A DNA stretch of 36,308 bases. Origin: Actinomycetota bacterium (GTDB lineage Bacteria > Actinomycetota > Nitriliruptoria > Euzebyales > JAHELV01). The notes below the pieces were generated by a model. That model was not told the DNA's origin. It ran no database searches and worked only from the letters and a program-made list of their open reading frames with translations. Both the position numbers and the translations under genes were made by a program. Position 1 is the first letter of the stretch. Each line of letters starts with the position of its first letter. Shown piece by piece: positions 8,583-18,065 of this stretch. The DNA lies in NCBI GenBank assembly GCA_019347695.1, contig JAHWKT010000012.1:1-36308 (forward strand), read 5' to 3'.

Positions 8583-9743
8583 TCAGATGATCAGATGCGT
8601 GATGCCGGCCACAAGGGGGATCGCGATCGCGGTGCGCATCGCGAACAGCGCCAGCAGGTCCTTGAGCGTCACGGGGACGTCGATCTCGAGGATCAGCGGG
8701 ATGGTCGCCGAGAAGAACAGCAGCTGCGAGATCGACAGCACCGCGATGAAGAACCGCCCGGCGAGCGCCGCATCGGTTGACAGCAGCGCAGGCAGGAACA
8801 TCTCGGTGATCCCGATCAACGACGCGGGCGCGATGATCGCCGCGTCGGGCAGGCCGAGCAGGCGCAGGACCGGCTCGAGCGGGCGACCCAGCCAGGTGAA
8901 GATCGGGGTCTCACTGGCGAGGATGATCGCGATCAGCCCGACCGCGAGGATGGTCGGCAGGATCACCAACGTCAGCTTGAGCCCGTCGACGAACCCCTCG
9001 CGCAGCTCGGTGAGCACCCCTCGGGCCTGCGCGGCCCGCTGCACGGCCTCGTCGACGGCGTGGCGCAGCAGGTGACCCTCGTAGGCCTGCTCACGCTTGG
9101 GTTCGCCGACGAACTCGTCGGGCTTGCGGCTGAGCGGCGGGACGCGACACAGGATCGCGGCGAGCACGATCATGACGAGGGTGACCGACAGGAAGATCAG
9201 CCCGAAGTAGGGGAGCAGGTCCAGCGTCGACGCCACGACCGCGAAGAAGCCCATGCTGACCGTCGAGAAGCACGTCGCGATGACCGCGGCCTCGCGGGCC
9301 GAGTAGCGGCCCTGGTTGTACATCAGGTTCGTGACGTACAGCCCGACCGAGTAGCTGCCCACGTAGGAGGCAGTCGCGTCGAGCGCGCCACGCCCGGGCA
9401 CCCGGAACAGCGGCTGCATGACCGGCCGCGCCAGCGTGCCGATGAACTCCAGTCCGCCGAACGCCACGAACAGCGTGATGAACACCGCGCCGATCGGCAC
9501 GATCACGCCCACGGCAGCGACCAGGGTGTTGAACATCAGCCCACCAGTGTCGTCGCGCAGCAACAGCTGCGGGCCGACACCCGCGTAGATCAGTACCGCC
9601 GCCACCGCGCCCAGCAGCCGCAGGACCAGAAAGACAGGCCCCGTGTGGAAGTACGCGGCGTCGTACCGGTCGGTGGACACCCGGTCGCCACGGGTGACAT
9701 CGACGTCGTCGGTGCGACCGCTGGTGAGTGCGTCGTCCTGCAT
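8583..9743 (-). CDS. YjiH-like membrane protein with nucleoside-recognition (Gate) domain; candidate histidine/urocanate transporter
   Basis: A polytopic membrane protein of about 386 residues with roughly eight hydrophobic segments. Phrases such as [32 protein letters not shown] and [16 protein letters not shown] are those of the YjiH/Gate-domain family. Proteins of this family often lie in amino-acid degradation operons. As the first gene of the hut operon it probably imports histidine or urocanate, but that role is inferred from position only. I use the ATG at 9743; a TTG at 9755 is also in frame. A GCGGGG stretch lies just upstream. Confidence 0.8.
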   Translation of the reverse strand: MQDDALTSGRTDDVDVTRGDRVSTDRYDAAYFHTGPVFLVLRLLGAVAAVLIYAGVGPQLLLRDDTGGLMFNTLVAAVGVIVPIGAVFITLFVAFGGLEFIGTLARPVMQPLFRVPGRGALDATASYVGSYSVGLYVTNLMYNQGRYSAREAAVIATCFSTVSMGFFAVVASTLDLLPYFGLIFLSVTLVMIVLAAILCRVPPLSRKPDEFVGEPKREQAYEGHLLRHAVDEAVQRAAQARGVLTELREGFVDGLKLTLVILPTILAVGLIAIILASETPIFTWLGRPLEPVLRLLGLPDAAIIAPASLIGITEMFLPALLSTDAALAGRFFIAVLSISQLLFFSATIPLILEIDVPVTLKDLLALFAMRTAIAIPLVAGITHLII

Positions 9744-9755
9744 CGCGCCCCGCAA

Positions 9756-9815
9756 CCCTTGATGAAATCATGTGATCCAGTGATGTGACTGCGATGTTCA
9801 GTATCATGCAGAAGC
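9756..9815 (-). promoter_or_regulatory. AT-richer control region upstream of the hut operon
   Basis: This is the most AT-rich patch in the area. It holds a palindrome TGATGAAATCA (9760-9770) only 17 bases before the transporter start, and repeated TGTGA/TCACA motifs at about 9771-9790. These look like regulator sites for the hut operon. No regulator gene is next to it, and I could not fix the -35 and -10 boxes. Confidence 0.35.
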
Positions 9816-9827
9816 GACCGAACCGCC

Positions 9828-9971
9828 GCGAAGATCCACTTGCGCATCGGTCTGGTCACCGCCCGGCACAGCGCGCGCACCGGCGCCATGGCCGACCTGA
9901 TCGTCGTCGCCCCGGTCGGCGCGAAGCACGCCGGTTCGTTGACTTCCACGCCGCAACAAGCAGCGCGATGA
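9828..9971 (+). pseudogene. Possible SIS-domain (hexulose-phosphate isomerase-like) remnant
   Basis: A 48-codon stretch reading IHLRIGLVTARHSARTG, then MADLIVVAPVGAKHAGS and a stop has coding-like third positions. It resembles the sugar-isomerase segment where a phosphosugar isomerase reads 'VTSxPxSxLAxxADxVVxxPAxTK'. It has no start and no further domain. The resemblance is short and was judged by eye. The rest of 9816-10025 shows nothing recognisable. Confidence 0.25.
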
Positions 9972-10025
9972 GGTCCGACACCTGCGTGGTGCGTGCACCC
10001 GCGCCTGGGCTCCGCGGACCGCGAG

Positions 10026-10226
10026 TCAATGGTCGAGCAGCGTCCTGACGATGCGCGCAACCTGGCAACTGACACCGGGACCGACCGTACCGAGCCGATG
10101 GACCAGCCGGGTCCGGTTGACGAAGCGGATCAGCTCACACTGGATGTAGCTCGTGTGATCAAGTCCTGTCTCGAGTGACGCTTCGGCCTCCACGTGCAGC
10201 GACAGGTTTCGATACGTAGTGGTCAC
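10026..10226 (-). pseudogene. MazF/PemK-type toxin, C-terminal remnant
   Basis: The 66 codons from GTG 10226 encode the last half of a MazF-type mRNA interferase. Visible are TTTYRNLSLHVEAEA, GLDHTSYIQCELIRFV and NRTRLVHRLGTV, which match the family's loop, the segment after it and the final helix. About 45-50 N-terminal residues with the conserved GEIWW/RRP(A/V)-type start are missing. No antitoxin gene adjoins it. It begins 17 bases after the ilvD stop codon, and that gene's 3' end occupies the place of the missing half. It is therefore almost certainly inactive. Confidence 0.7.
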
Positions 10227-10243
10227 AGGCTGGCGTCGGCGTC

Positions 10244-11923
10244 CTATCCGGTCACCGCGCCGATCTCGGCGCCCGACACCGACTTGGCGTACTTCGCCAG
10301 CACGCCGGTGGTGTAGCGGGGTTCGGGGTGCTTGAGCATGCCGCGGCGCCGCTCGAGCTCGGCGTCGGGTACCTCGAGATCCAGCCGTCGTCGGGGCACG
10401 TCGAGCACGATGTTGTCGCCGTGTTCGATCAGACCGATCGGCCCACCGTCGACCGCCTCGGGCGCCACGTGCCCCACGCACAGTCCGTGGGTGGCACCGG
10501 AGAACCGCCCATCCGTGATGAGTGCCACATCGCTGCCGTGACCCGCGCCCTTCACCGCGGCCGTCACGGCGAGCATCTCGCGCATGCCGGGGCCGCCCTT
10601 GGGTCCCTCGTAGCGGATCACGAGCACGTCGCCGGACTCCAGCTTGCCGTCGAGCACGTGGTCCATCGCGGCCTGCTCGCCGTCGAACACCCGAGCGGTG
10701 CCGGTGAACGTCTCGTCGTCGAGCCCGGCGACCTTCACGATCGCGCCGTCCGGCGCGAGCGAACCGTGCAGCACCGCCAGGCCGCCGTCGGTGTGGATCG
10801 GGTCGTCCAGCTCGCGGATCACGTTGCCGTCGGGACCGGGGATCTTGGCGATCGCCTCGAGGTTCTCGGCCAGCGTCCGACCGGTCACCGTGAGGCAGTC
10901 GCCGTCGATCAGGTCCGCGTCGAGCAGAACCCGCAGCACCGCCGGCACGCCGCCGGCGCGGTCGATGTCGCTCATGACGAACCGGCCGTGCGGCCGTGAG
11001 TCGACGATGTGGGGCACCCGCCGGCCGACCCGATCGAAGTCCTCCAGGGTCAGCTCGACGCGCGCCTCGTGGGCGATCGCCAGCAGGTGCAGCACCGCGT
11101 TGGTCGACCCGCCGATCGCCATGACCACCGCGATCGCGTTCTCCAACGCCGCCTTGGTGATGATCTGGCGGGGACGGATCTCTCGTTCGAGCAGGTCCAT
11201 GACCGCGCGACCGGAGCGGACCGCCAGGTGCTCGCGGCGCGCGTCGACCGCCGGGGGTGACGCCGAGGTGGGCAGGCTCAGCCCGAGCGCTTCGACGGCC
11301 GCCGCCATCGTGTTCGCGGTGTACATGCCGGCGCACGATCCCTCGGTCGGGCACGCGGCCGACTCGATCTCGTGCAGCTCATCGTCGTCGATCGTGCCGG
11401 CGGCGTGTGCGCCCACCGCTTCGAAGACGTCTTTGATGTCGAGCGTGCGCCCCTTGTAGGAGCCCGGCAGGATCGTGCCGCCATACAGGAACACCGACGG
11501 CACGTCGAGGCGGGCCGCGGCCATCACCATGCCGGGCAGCGACTTGTCGCAGCCCGCGAACGTGACCATCCCGTCGAACCGCTCGGCGTGCATGACCGTC
11601 TCGACCGAGTCGGCGATCACCTCCCGCGAGACCAGCGAGGCGCGCATGCCCTCGTGGCCCATCGAGATGCCGTCGGACACCGCGATCGTGTTGAACTCCA
11701 GCGGGAACCCACCGGCCTCGCGCACACCATGTTTGGCGTGCGACGCGAGCCGCCGCAGCGGCAGGTTGCACGGCGTGACCTCGTTCCAGGAGGTGGCGAT
11801 GCCGACCTGGAACTTGTCGAAGTCGTCCTCGGTCATGCCGACCGCACGCAGCATGGCCCGCGCGGGCGCGCGCCGGGCCCCCTGAGTGACGTCCGCAGAT
11901 CGCCGCGTGCCCGTGTGCTCCAT
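10244..11923 (-). CDS. ilvD: Dihydroxy-acid dehydratase
   Basis: Dehydrates 2,3-dihydroxy-isovalerate and 2,3-dihydroxy-3-methylvalerate to the keto acids that become valine and isoleucine; cytosolic, with an Fe-S cluster and Mg2+. Length 559 residues, typical of the bacterial enzyme. The cluster cysteines are seen in [22 protein letters not shown] and [15 protein letters not shown]. Other landmarks are [28 protein letters not shown] and [17 protein letters not shown]. The ATG at 11923 has a clear GAGGAGC seven bases upstream. The gene stands alone, with no other ilv gene nearby, and is divergent from the small acidic protein gene at 12027. Confidence 0.97.
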   Translation of the reverse strand: MEHTGTRRSADVTQGARRAPARAMLRAVGMTEDDFDKFQVGIATSWNEVTPCNLPLRRLASHAKHGVREAGGFPLEFNTIAVSDGISMGHEGMRASLVSREVIADSVETVMHAERFDGMVTFAGCDKSLPGMVMAAARLDVPSVFLYGGTILPGSYKGRTLDIKDVFEAVGAHAAGTIDDDELHEIESAACPTEGSCAGMYTANTMAAAVEALGLSLPTSASPPAVDARREHLAVRSGRAVMDLLEREIRPRQIITKAALENAIAVVMAIGGSTNAVLHLLAIAHEARVELTLEDFDRVGRRVPHIVDSRPHGRFVMSDIDRAGGVPAVLRVLLDADLIDGDCLTVTGRTLAENLEAIAKIPGPDGNVIRELDDPIHTDGGLAVLHGSLAPDGAIVKVAGLDDETFTGTARVFDGEQAAMDHVLDGKLESGDVLVIRYEGPKGGPGMREMLAVTAAVKGAGHGSDVALITDGRFSGATHGLCVGHVAPEAVDGGPIGLIEHGDNIVLDVPRRRLDLEVPDAELERRRGMLKHPEPRYTTGVLAKYAKSVSGAEIGAVTG

Positions 11924-12026
11924 GGCTGCTCCTCGATTGACCCCGAGCGTTCGCTGCCGTCCCGGTACGGTCGTTTACGGTGGTTCCAGACTGGGGACAC
12001 CCTGATACCCGACACGAGAGGGACAG

Positions 12027-12530
12027 ATGCCTGAGAGGTCGACCAGCTGGTATCTCGTTGCGACCGACGACGGCAGCGATCCAGCGTATACGGTCACCCG
12101 CGAGGCCGGTTTCGATCTCGCCGTCAAGGAGGACGCGGGCGTCATCCTGTACGACCGGACCAGCGAGAGCAAGCTGACCAACCCGTACCCGTCGGGCCCG
12201 TGGTCCGACGAGGACGACGCGCTCAGCCCCGACAACGAGATGGAGCCCGAGACGCTGCGGGAGATGGGCCGCGGCTATCTGGCCGATCAGGTGGTCGAGG
12301 GGCGCGACCGTGGCCTGCAGGTGCGGGCCCATCTGGCGGTCGACACCGGCGCGGAGGCGCTGTCGGATGCCGTCGAGCGCTACCAACCGGAGACGGTCGT
12401 GTTCCCGGAGTCGATCGAGGACGACGGCGGGCTGCTCGACAAGGTGACGCACGACACCGTCGCCGACCTGCTCGCCGACACCAGGGCGCGGGTCGTCCTG
12501 ATCGACGACGACGGCAACCGGGTCGACTGA
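12027..12530 (+). CDS. Small acidic protein, universal-stress-protein-like by eye
   Basis: A 167-residue soluble, acidic protein. The pattern of an early beta strand (YLVATDD), a middle ARG-like helix region (GLQVRAHLAVDTGAEALSDAVER), a strand PETVVFPES and a final strand RVVLIDDDG resembles a universal-stress-protein Rossmann-like fold. The ATP-binding glycine motif of UspA is not evident, so it would be a non-nucleotide-binding type if related. ATG start with GAGAGGGA just upstream. It is divergent from ilvD across a 103-base gap that must hold both promoters. I do not know its function. Confidence 0.8.
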   Translation: MPERSTSWYLVATDDGSDPAYTVTREAGFDLAVKEDAGVILYDRTSESKLTNPYPSGPWSDEDDALSPDNEMEPETLREMGRGYLADQVVEGRDRGLQVRAHLAVDTGAEALSDAVERYQPETVVFPESIEDDGGLLDKVTHDTVADLLADTRARVVLIDDDGNRVD

Positions 12531-12684
12531 CCGGCGCGTCAGGGGTAGGTGTGCCCGCGCATCCGGACCCGTGGTCAGGGAAGCAGCTGCAGCCGGTCGC
12601 AGTGCGCGGGGCGCACGACGCCGAGGAACGCTGTAGCGGCAGGAGGTGTGGCGAATCGGAGTCGCTCCACGACTGCGTGTGGCG

Positions 12685-13710
12685 TCAGTCGATAGCGTCG
12701 CGCAGGGCCTGCAGCACCTCGGGCTGGTCGGTGCCGAGGATCATCGTGTCGACGTGCGACGCCTTCCACGCCTCGACCCGGTCGACGATGCGCTCGATGG
12801 GGCCGACGAGTGCGACCTCGTCGATCAGCTCGTCGGGGACCGCGGCGATGGCCTCGTCGCGCCGACCATCGAGGTAGGCGTCCTGGATCGTCTGCGCCGT
12901 CTGCTCGTAGCCGTAGCGTACCGCCAGGTCGTTGTAGAAGTTCTTGTCGCGCGACCCCATGCCGCCGATGTACAGCGCGAGCTGTGGGCGCAGCCGGTTG
13001 CGGCAGGCGTCGATGTCGTCGCCCGCGGCGACCATCACCGTGACCGCGATCTCGCACGACCCCGGCTGCCGTCCGCCGGCCTCGTACCCCGCCTGCAGGT
13101 GCTCGTCGAACACGCCCTCGTGCTCGGGCGCGTAGAAGATCGGCAGCCACCCGTCGGCGATCTCGGCGGTCAGCGCGACGTTGCTGGGGCCGATCGCCGC
13201 CAGGTAGATCGGGATGTGGTTGCGCACCGGATGCATGATCGACTTCAGCGGCTTGCCCAGACCGGTGGCGTCGTCGCCGGCATAGGGGATCTGGTAGTGC
13301 TCGCCGTAGAAGGTCAGTGGTTCCTCGCGGGCGATCGCACGGCGGACGATCTCCACGTACTCACGGGTGCGGGCAAGCGGCTTGCCGTACGCCACCCCGT
13401 GCCAGCCCTCGACGACCTGCGGGCCGGAGACGCCCAGGCCGAGCAGCAGGCGACCGCCCGACAGCGCGTCGAGCGTCATCGCGGTCATCGCGGTGTTCGC
13501 GGGGGTGCGCGCGGGCATCTGCAGGATCGCCGAGCCCAACGCGATCCGTTCCGTCCGCCCCGCCACGTAGGACAGCACCGTCACCGCGTCCGACCCGTAC
13601 GCCTCGGCCGTCCACACCGAGTCGATGCCGATGCGGTCGGCAAGGGTGACCAGTGGCAGGACGTCCGCCATCTGGGCACCCGAGTACCCGATGTTCAAGC
13701 CCAGCTTCAT
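12685..13710 (-). CDS. LLM-class flavin/F420-dependent oxidoreductase
   Basis: A 341-residue luciferase-like monooxygenase-fold protein of the actinobacterial F420-dependent type. It begins MKLGLNIGYSGAQM and contains LADRIGIDSVWTAEAYGSDA, RIALGSAILQMPARTPANTAM, LGLGVSGPQVVEGWHG and the late IPIYLAAIGPSNVAL. Relatives reduce or oxidise small molecules with F420 or FMN; the substrate is unknown. ATG at 13710 with GGAG upstream; the open frame extending further 5' is rejected because it has no LLM homology. It lies alone, facing the small acidic protein gene. The 154 bases between them hold no clear gene. Confidence 0.9.
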   Translation of the reverse strand: MKLGLNIGYSGAQMADVLPLVTLADRIGIDSVWTAEAYGSDAVTVLSYVAGRTERIALGSAILQMPARTPANTAMTAMTLDALSGGRLLLGLGVSGPQVVEGWHGVAYGKPLARTREYVEIVRRAIAREEPLTFYGEHYQIPYAGDDATGLGKPLKSIMHPVRNHIPIYLAAIGPSNVALTAEIADGWLPIFYAPEHEGVFDEHLQAGYEAGGRQPGSCEIAVTVMVAAGDDIDACRNRLRPQLALYIGGMGSRDKNFYNDLAVRYGYEQTAQTIQDAYLDGRRDEAIAAVPDELIDEVALVGPIERIVDRVEAWKASHVDTMILGTDQPEVLQALRDAID

Positions 13711-13817
13711 GTGTGCTCCACGGTGTGCGGACGGTTGCGGACGCCATCGTAGGCAGCCCTGTGACTGGGCTGGTCCACCACCGGACGGCGCCCCGGGACG
13801 TCGCCGCAACGTGCCGG

Positions 13818-14402
13818 TCAGCCGGTGGCGTCGTCGCGGTCGGCACCGTCGTCGGCGTCCGCCTCCACCCCGCTGTCGGCACCGACGGGCTGCAAGCGTC
13901 CGGTGTGCACGTCGTAGATGTGGCCGGTGACGGTCACCCGTCCACCGACGAGTGGGTGGGACCGCAGGGTCTCGACATCGTCGAGGACGCTGCGTTCGAG
14001 GTCGCCGAACGCGCCGGTCCACAGGTTGCCGACGTCGATGCCGCGCTCGCGCAGCTGATCGCGCAGCTCGTCGTCCGATGTCGATCCCAACCCGCAGTCC
14101 GTGTGATGGATGACCAGCACGTGGCGGGTGCCGAGCAGCGTCGACGACAGCACCAGCGACCGCACCGCATCGTCGGAGACACGGCCGCCGGCGTTGCGCA
14201 TCACATGGGCCTCGCCGAGGCCGAGGCCGAGCAACCGTAGCGGATCGATCCTGGCATCCATGCAGGTCAGGACGAACACGTGCGCGTTCGGTCGCTTGGC
14301 GGCGTCGACACCGTCGAAGTGCTCGACGTAGGCACGGTTGGCGTCGGCCAGTCGGTCGCGCGGGTCAGGCGCGGCGCTGTCGAGCGGACTCGATCCTGTC
14401 AT
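13818..14402 (-). CDS. Beta-class carbonic anhydrase
   Basis: Interconverts CO2 and bicarbonate. The 194-residue protein has the zinc site of the beta class: TCMDARIDP (Cys47, Asp49, Arg51) and HHTDCG (His100, Cys103). The N-terminus RLADANRAYVEHFDG and MRNAGGRVSDDAVRSLV are also typical of the short actinobacterial branch. I chose the ATG at 14402 because AGGA lies eight bases upstream; another ATG at 14411 adds three residues. The Asp/Ala-rich C-terminal tail is probably unstructured. It is divergent from the phosphatidyltransferase gene at 14538. Confidence 0.93.
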   Translation of the reverse strand: MTGSSPLDSAAPDPRDRLADANRAYVEHFDGVDAAKRPNAHVFVLTCMDARIDPLRLLGLGLGEAHVMRNAGGRVSDDAVRSLVLSSTLLGTRHVLVIHHTDCGLGSTSDDELRDQLRERGIDVGNLWTGAFGDLERSVLDDVETLRSHPLVGGRVTVTGHIYDVHTGRLQPVGADSGVEADADDGADRDDATG

Positions 14403-14537
14403 CCGGCGCATCCTAGACGACGCCGCTGCCCGGTGCGGTCGCCGTCGGGCGCGGCCGCGGCCACGGGTGGGCGACCGTCGAGGGGGCCGTGGTCGCCGCT
14501 GGTGGGAGCGGGCGGGGTCGGGCCCTACGATCCGATC

Positions 14538-15272
14538 ATGGTCGTGGCCGCGCTCCTCGTCTCGTTGGGCCTCATGGTGGCTGTCACGGTCGTCACGCGC
14601 CAGACGCCCACACACCCGATCCCCGACTTCGCCGGCTACCTGGAGCGCTGGAGTGCGGTGCACGAGGGCTACGACGCTCGGCCGACGCGGGTGCTGCGCG
14701 GCTGGCTGCGCCTGATCCACCACGTGGCGCGGCCGGTCGCGCGGGCCGGGCTGCTGCCCGACGTGCTGACGGCCTGGGCGGTCTGGCTCGCGCTCGCGGT
14801 CGTCGCCCTGGCCGCGGCCGGTGGGCTGTGGGCGCTGCTCGGCGCGCTGCTGCTGGTCGCCAGCGGGGTCGGCGACGGGCTCGACGGTGCCGTCGCCGTG
14901 CTGACCGGGCGCGCGAGCTCATGGGGCTACGTGCTCGACTCGCTGGCGGACCGGGTGACCGACGCGTTGTTCCTCGTGGCGGCGTGGGCCGCCGGTGCAC
15001 CCGCCTGGCTGGCGGTGGCCACCGGTGTCGCGGTCGGTCTGCTGGAGTACCTGCGGGCGCGCGCCGGCAATGCCGGCGCCACCCATGTCGACGTGATCAC
15101 GGTCGGCGAGCGACCGCAGCGGGTGATCTGCTGCGCCATCGCGGTCGGGCTGGCAGGAATCCTGCCGGCTCGTGCGACGACGCTGGCCGGATGGTCGGTG
15201 GCGGTCCTGCTTGCGCTGACGGTGCTCGGCCTGGCGCAGCTGACGGTCGCGGTCCGGCGCATGCTCCGGTGA
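14538..15272 (+). CDS. CDP-alcohol phosphatidyltransferase family membrane protein
   Basis: An integral membrane enzyme of 244 residues with about six hydrophobic segments. Family members transfer a phosphatidyl group from CDP-diacylglycerol (or an analogue) to an alcohol, building phospholipid head groups. The signature DGxxDGxxARx8Gx3Dx3D is present at residues 113-138: Asp113, Asp116, Gly117, Ala120, Gly130, Asp134, Asp138. The Arg normally after Ala120 is Val121, which is unusual. The four aspartates that hold the metals are intact, so the enzyme may still work. Substrate alcohol unknown. It stands alone; the next gene converges on it. Confidence 0.85.
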   Translation: MVVAALLVSLGLMVAVTVVTRQTPTHPIPDFAGYLERWSAVHEGYDARPTRVLRGWLRLIHHVARPVARAGLLPDVLTAWAVWLALAVVALAAAGGLWALLGALLLVASGVGDGLDGAVAVLTGRASSWGYVLDSLADRVTDALFLVAAWAAGAPAWLAVATGVAVGLLEYLRARAGNAGATHVDVITVGERPQRVICCAIAVGLAGILPARATTLAGWSVAVLLALTVLGLAQLTVAVRRMLR

Positions 15273-15402
15273 CCGCCGCGCGCGCCGGCGGCAGCAGGCT
15301 GGTGTCGGTGCCTTCAGCCGGCCGACGCGCACCTGCGACGACGCCAACGAGGCGAGGCGCCGGCTGGTCCCACGCGAGCCGAGCAGCCCTATCGGGCGAC
15401 TC

Positions 15403-16875
15403 TCAGGCGTCGATGAGGCCGGTGGTGATCTCCGCGGACTTGAGCACGAGCGGCAGTCCACCACCGGGGTGCGCGGAGCCGCCGACCAGGTAGAGCCCGT
15501 CGATCGGTCCGCGGTTCGCCGGCCGCATCGCGGCGGCCCGCCAGCCGTTCGACGACGTGCCGTAGATCGCACCGCCGAGCGCACCGGTGCGGCGGGCGAG
15601 ATCGGCGGGGCTGATCCACGTCGACGTGCGGATGCGGTGCCGCACGTCGAGCCCGCGCTTGGCCATCAGGTCGATGACGTGCTCGGCATACCGGGCGGCG
15701 GTGTCGTCGGCATCCCAGTCGACGGGGCCCTGGCGCGCCGCGTTGACCAGCACGAACCACGCCTCGCTGCCGTCGGGCGCTGTCGTCGGATCGTCCGGTA
15801 CCGAGACGTAGATCGTCGGGTCGGGTACGGGCTGTGGCTCCCGGCCGAAGATCGCGTCGAACTCGGCGTCGAAGTCCGCGTTGAACAGCACCGTGTGGTG
15901 CGACAGGTCGGGGGTGCGGCCATCGAGGCCGAGGAGCACGACGAAGCCCGACAGCGACGGTTCGGCCCGCTCGACCTCCTTGCGCCACCTCGGCGCGTTC
16001 GGATGCTCGAGCACTCGTCCGTACAGCGATCGCGCCTCGTTGTTGGCGATCACGACGTCCGCGGCGATGCGGGTGCCGTCGGCCAGGGTGACGCCGGTCA
16101 CCGCGTCGCCGGTCGTCGCGATGGTGTCGACCCGGGCGGAGGTGTGGACCTGCCCGCCGTGTGCGGTGATGCGGTCGGCGAGCACCTCGGCGATCCGGTG
16201 CAGCCCGCCGGCGACGTACCACGCGCCGGTGGTCTGCTCCAGCCACGGGATGGTCGCCAGCACGGCCGGCGCCCGCCGCGGATCGGAACCGGTGTAGGTG
16301 GCGTAGCGCTCGAGGAACTGCTGCTGGTGCGGGTGGTGCAGGTACTGCTGGCCGATGCTGCGCAGCGTGCGGTGGGGTGCGATCTTGCCCAGGTCGGTCA
16401 GTCGGCGGGCCTGGTTGGCAAGCCCGGCCACGCCTGGCTGCGGCTGCGACAGGATCGGTTGTTCGATGGCGTCCCACATGCGCTCGGCGCGCTCCATGAG
16501 CCGTGCCCACGCCGCACCGGTGCCCAGGCCGAGTGAGGTGTCGAACGCGCGACGCATGCGCTCACGGTTGGCGTGGGCGGTCAACGTCGTGCCATCGGGG
16601 TAGCGGTAGTGCGCGATCGGGTCGACCTGCTGCAGCTCGAGGCTGGCGTCATCACCGTCGGTCGCCGTGTGATCCAGCACGTCGTGCACGAGCTGCGGCC
16701 ATGTCAGCAGCGACGGTCCCGTGTCGAAGCGGAAGCCGTCCTGTTCGTGGATGCCGAGCTTGCCCCCCACGACGTCGGCCTGCTCGAACACCTGCACGTC
16801 GTGGCCACGGGCCGCGAGCCTGGCGCCACACGCCAGCCCGCCGACCCCGGCTCCCACCACGGCCACCCGGGTCAT
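15403..16875 (-). CDS. crtI: CrtI-family phytoene desaturase-like FAD oxidoreductase
   Basis: A 490-residue carotenoid desaturase-type flavoprotein. The FAD site is VAVVGAGVGGLACGARLAARG, followed by VVGGKLG and FDTGPSLLTWP. The C-terminal GLYLVGGSAHPGGGLPLVL is the usual CrtI end. It probably inserts double bonds into phytoene or a later acyclic intermediate. It is the last gene of the minus-strand carotenoid cluster and its ATG overlaps the glycosyltransferase stop by four bases, so they are coupled. Which step it carries out (phytoene, or terminal 3,4-desaturation) cannot be told from sequence. No phytoene synthase is in the window. Confidence 0.88.
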   Translation of the reverse strand: MTRVAVVGAGVGGLACGARLAARGHDVQVFEQADVVGGKLGIHEQDGFRFDTGPSLLTWPQLVHDVLDHTATDGDDASLELQQVDPIAHYRYPDGTTLTAHANRERMRRAFDTSLGLGTGAAWARLMERAERMWDAIEQPILSQPQPGVAGLANQARRLTDLGKIAPHRTLRSIGQQYLHHPHQQQFLERYATYTGSDPRRAPAVLATIPWLEQTTGAWYVAGGLHRIAEVLADRITAHGGQVHTSARVDTIATTGDAVTGVTLADGTRIAADVVIANNEARSLYGRVLEHPNAPRWRKEVERAEPSLSGFVVLLGLDGRTPDLSHHTVLFNADFDAEFDAIFGREPQPVPDPTIYVSVPDDPTTAPDGSEAWFVLVNAARQGPVDWDADDTAARYAEHVIDLMAKRGLDVRHRIRTSTWISPADLARRTGALGGAIYGTSSNGWRAAAMRPANRGPIDGLYLVGGSAHPGGGLPLVLKSAEITTGLIDA

Positions 16876-18065
16876 GTTGGCCTCCTTCGTCCTCGTCGTT
16901 CAGCCGGTCCGGCCATCACCGGCCGACCTCGCCACGCGAGCGTGCCCCGTCGGTGGCCGATCACGCTGCGGGCCGTCAACCACAGCAGCGCGGCGACCGA
17001 CAGGGGATGCGCTGCGGCGTCCAGCGGCCTGCCGCCTGTCTGCACGGCGGCGATCACCCGTCCAGCGACGCCCAGGCCGTAGCCCAACACCGCGGTTCGC
17101 ACGACCGCGCGGTCGCGACGTGCCAGGGCGGTGGGCAGCGCGGTCACAGGGCGAATGTACAGCCACCACAGCAGCGCGCCCACCCCCGCCGCACCCGCGG
17201 GCGTGCCGAACGCCGACCACAGGCTCTTGGTGTACCCGGCGATCAACGCATCCGAGGACCGGTACATCCGACAGCGGGCGATCGCGGTGCCGTCCGCGAC
17301 GCCGGCGCGCAGTCCGGCACGTTTGCACACCCGTGCGAAGGCGATGTCGTCGAGCACCTGGTCGCGCACCGCAGCGTGACCCCCGGCCTTGCGGTAGGTC
17401 GCCGCGGTGCACGCCATGAGCTGCCCGTTGGCCGCGGTGAGCGTTGGGCGCGGTGAGCGCTCCGCGACGCGCAGCGGCAGGAACGTCAGCCACGACCACT
17501 GCAGCAGCGGCTGGACGAGCCGGGCCAGGAGGCCCTCGGCGATCTGCCGGGGGTAGGGGCAGGCCAGGTCGAGGCCATCATCGAGCAGCCCCACGGTGGC
17601 CGCGACGGCCTGCGGTGCCAGCGTGACGTCGGCGTCGACGAACACCAGGACGTCGCCGTCGGCCGCGTCGGCCAGCTGCGCGCACGCCCAGGGCTTGCCG
17701 AGCCAGCCCTCCGGCCGCGGACCACCGTGCAGCACACGCAGCCGCGGGTCGCCCCCGGCGAGACGGGCGACGGCGGCGGCGGTCCCGTCGTCGGACTCGT
17801 CGTCGAGGACGAGCACCTCCAGATCGTCCCACTCGACCGCCAGCAGGCTGGCGATGCACCCGCCGATGCGGTCGGCCTCGTTGCGGGCGGGCACCAGCAC
17901 GCTGACACGCCGTGCTGGCGGGTGTGCCCGGTCTGATCGCGCGCGGCGCAGCAGGGACGCGTTGACGACGGTGTGGGCGAGCAGCGCACCGGCCGCCACG
18001 GTCCCCGCGCGCAGCGACCTCGGCGGTGTGTCGGTTCGGGCCCGCCGGCGGGTGCTATCGGCCAC
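16872..18065 (-). CDS. Family 2 glycosyltransferase of the carotenoid cluster (CruC/CrtQ-like)
   Basis: A membrane-associated inverting glycosyltransferase of about 397 residues. The GT2 fold is shown by VSVLVPARNEADRIGGCI, LVLDDESDDGTAA, WLGKPWACAQLA and the DxD metal site VFVDADVTL; C-terminal hydrophobic segments anchor it. With cruF and two CrtI-type genes beside it, it probably glycosylates a hydroxylated carotenoid. The start is uncertain. GTG 18065 lies inside the first of three 45-bp direct repeats, so the first ~20 residues (rich in Arg and Thr) are encoded by repeat DNA. An alternative GTG at 17999 would skip them. Confidence 0.85.
   Translation of the reverse strand: MADSTRRRARTDTPPRSLRAGTVAAGALLAHTVVNASLLRRARSDRAHPPARRVSVLVPARNEADRIGGCIASLLAVEWDDLEVLVLDDESDDGTAAAVARLAGGDPRLRVLHGGPRPEGWLGKPWACAQLADAADGDVLVFVDADVTLAPQAVAATVGLLDDGLDLACPYPRQIAEGLLARLVQPLLQWSWLTFLPLRVAERSPRPTLTAANGQLMACTAATYRKAGGHAAVRDQVLDDIAFARVCKRAGLRAGVADGTAIARCRMYRSSDALIAGYTKSLWSAFGTPAGAAGVGALLWWLYIRPVTALPTALARRDRAVVRTAVLGYGLGVAGRVIAAVQTGGRPLDAAAHPLSVAALLWLTARSVIGHRRGTLAWRGRPVMAGPAERRGRRRPT

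Noticed and set aside
12541-12684. Possible short minus-strand gene after the LLM oxidoreductase gene
   Set aside because: The frame reads partly coding-like, but it has no start, no family match and is out of frame with the LLM gene.
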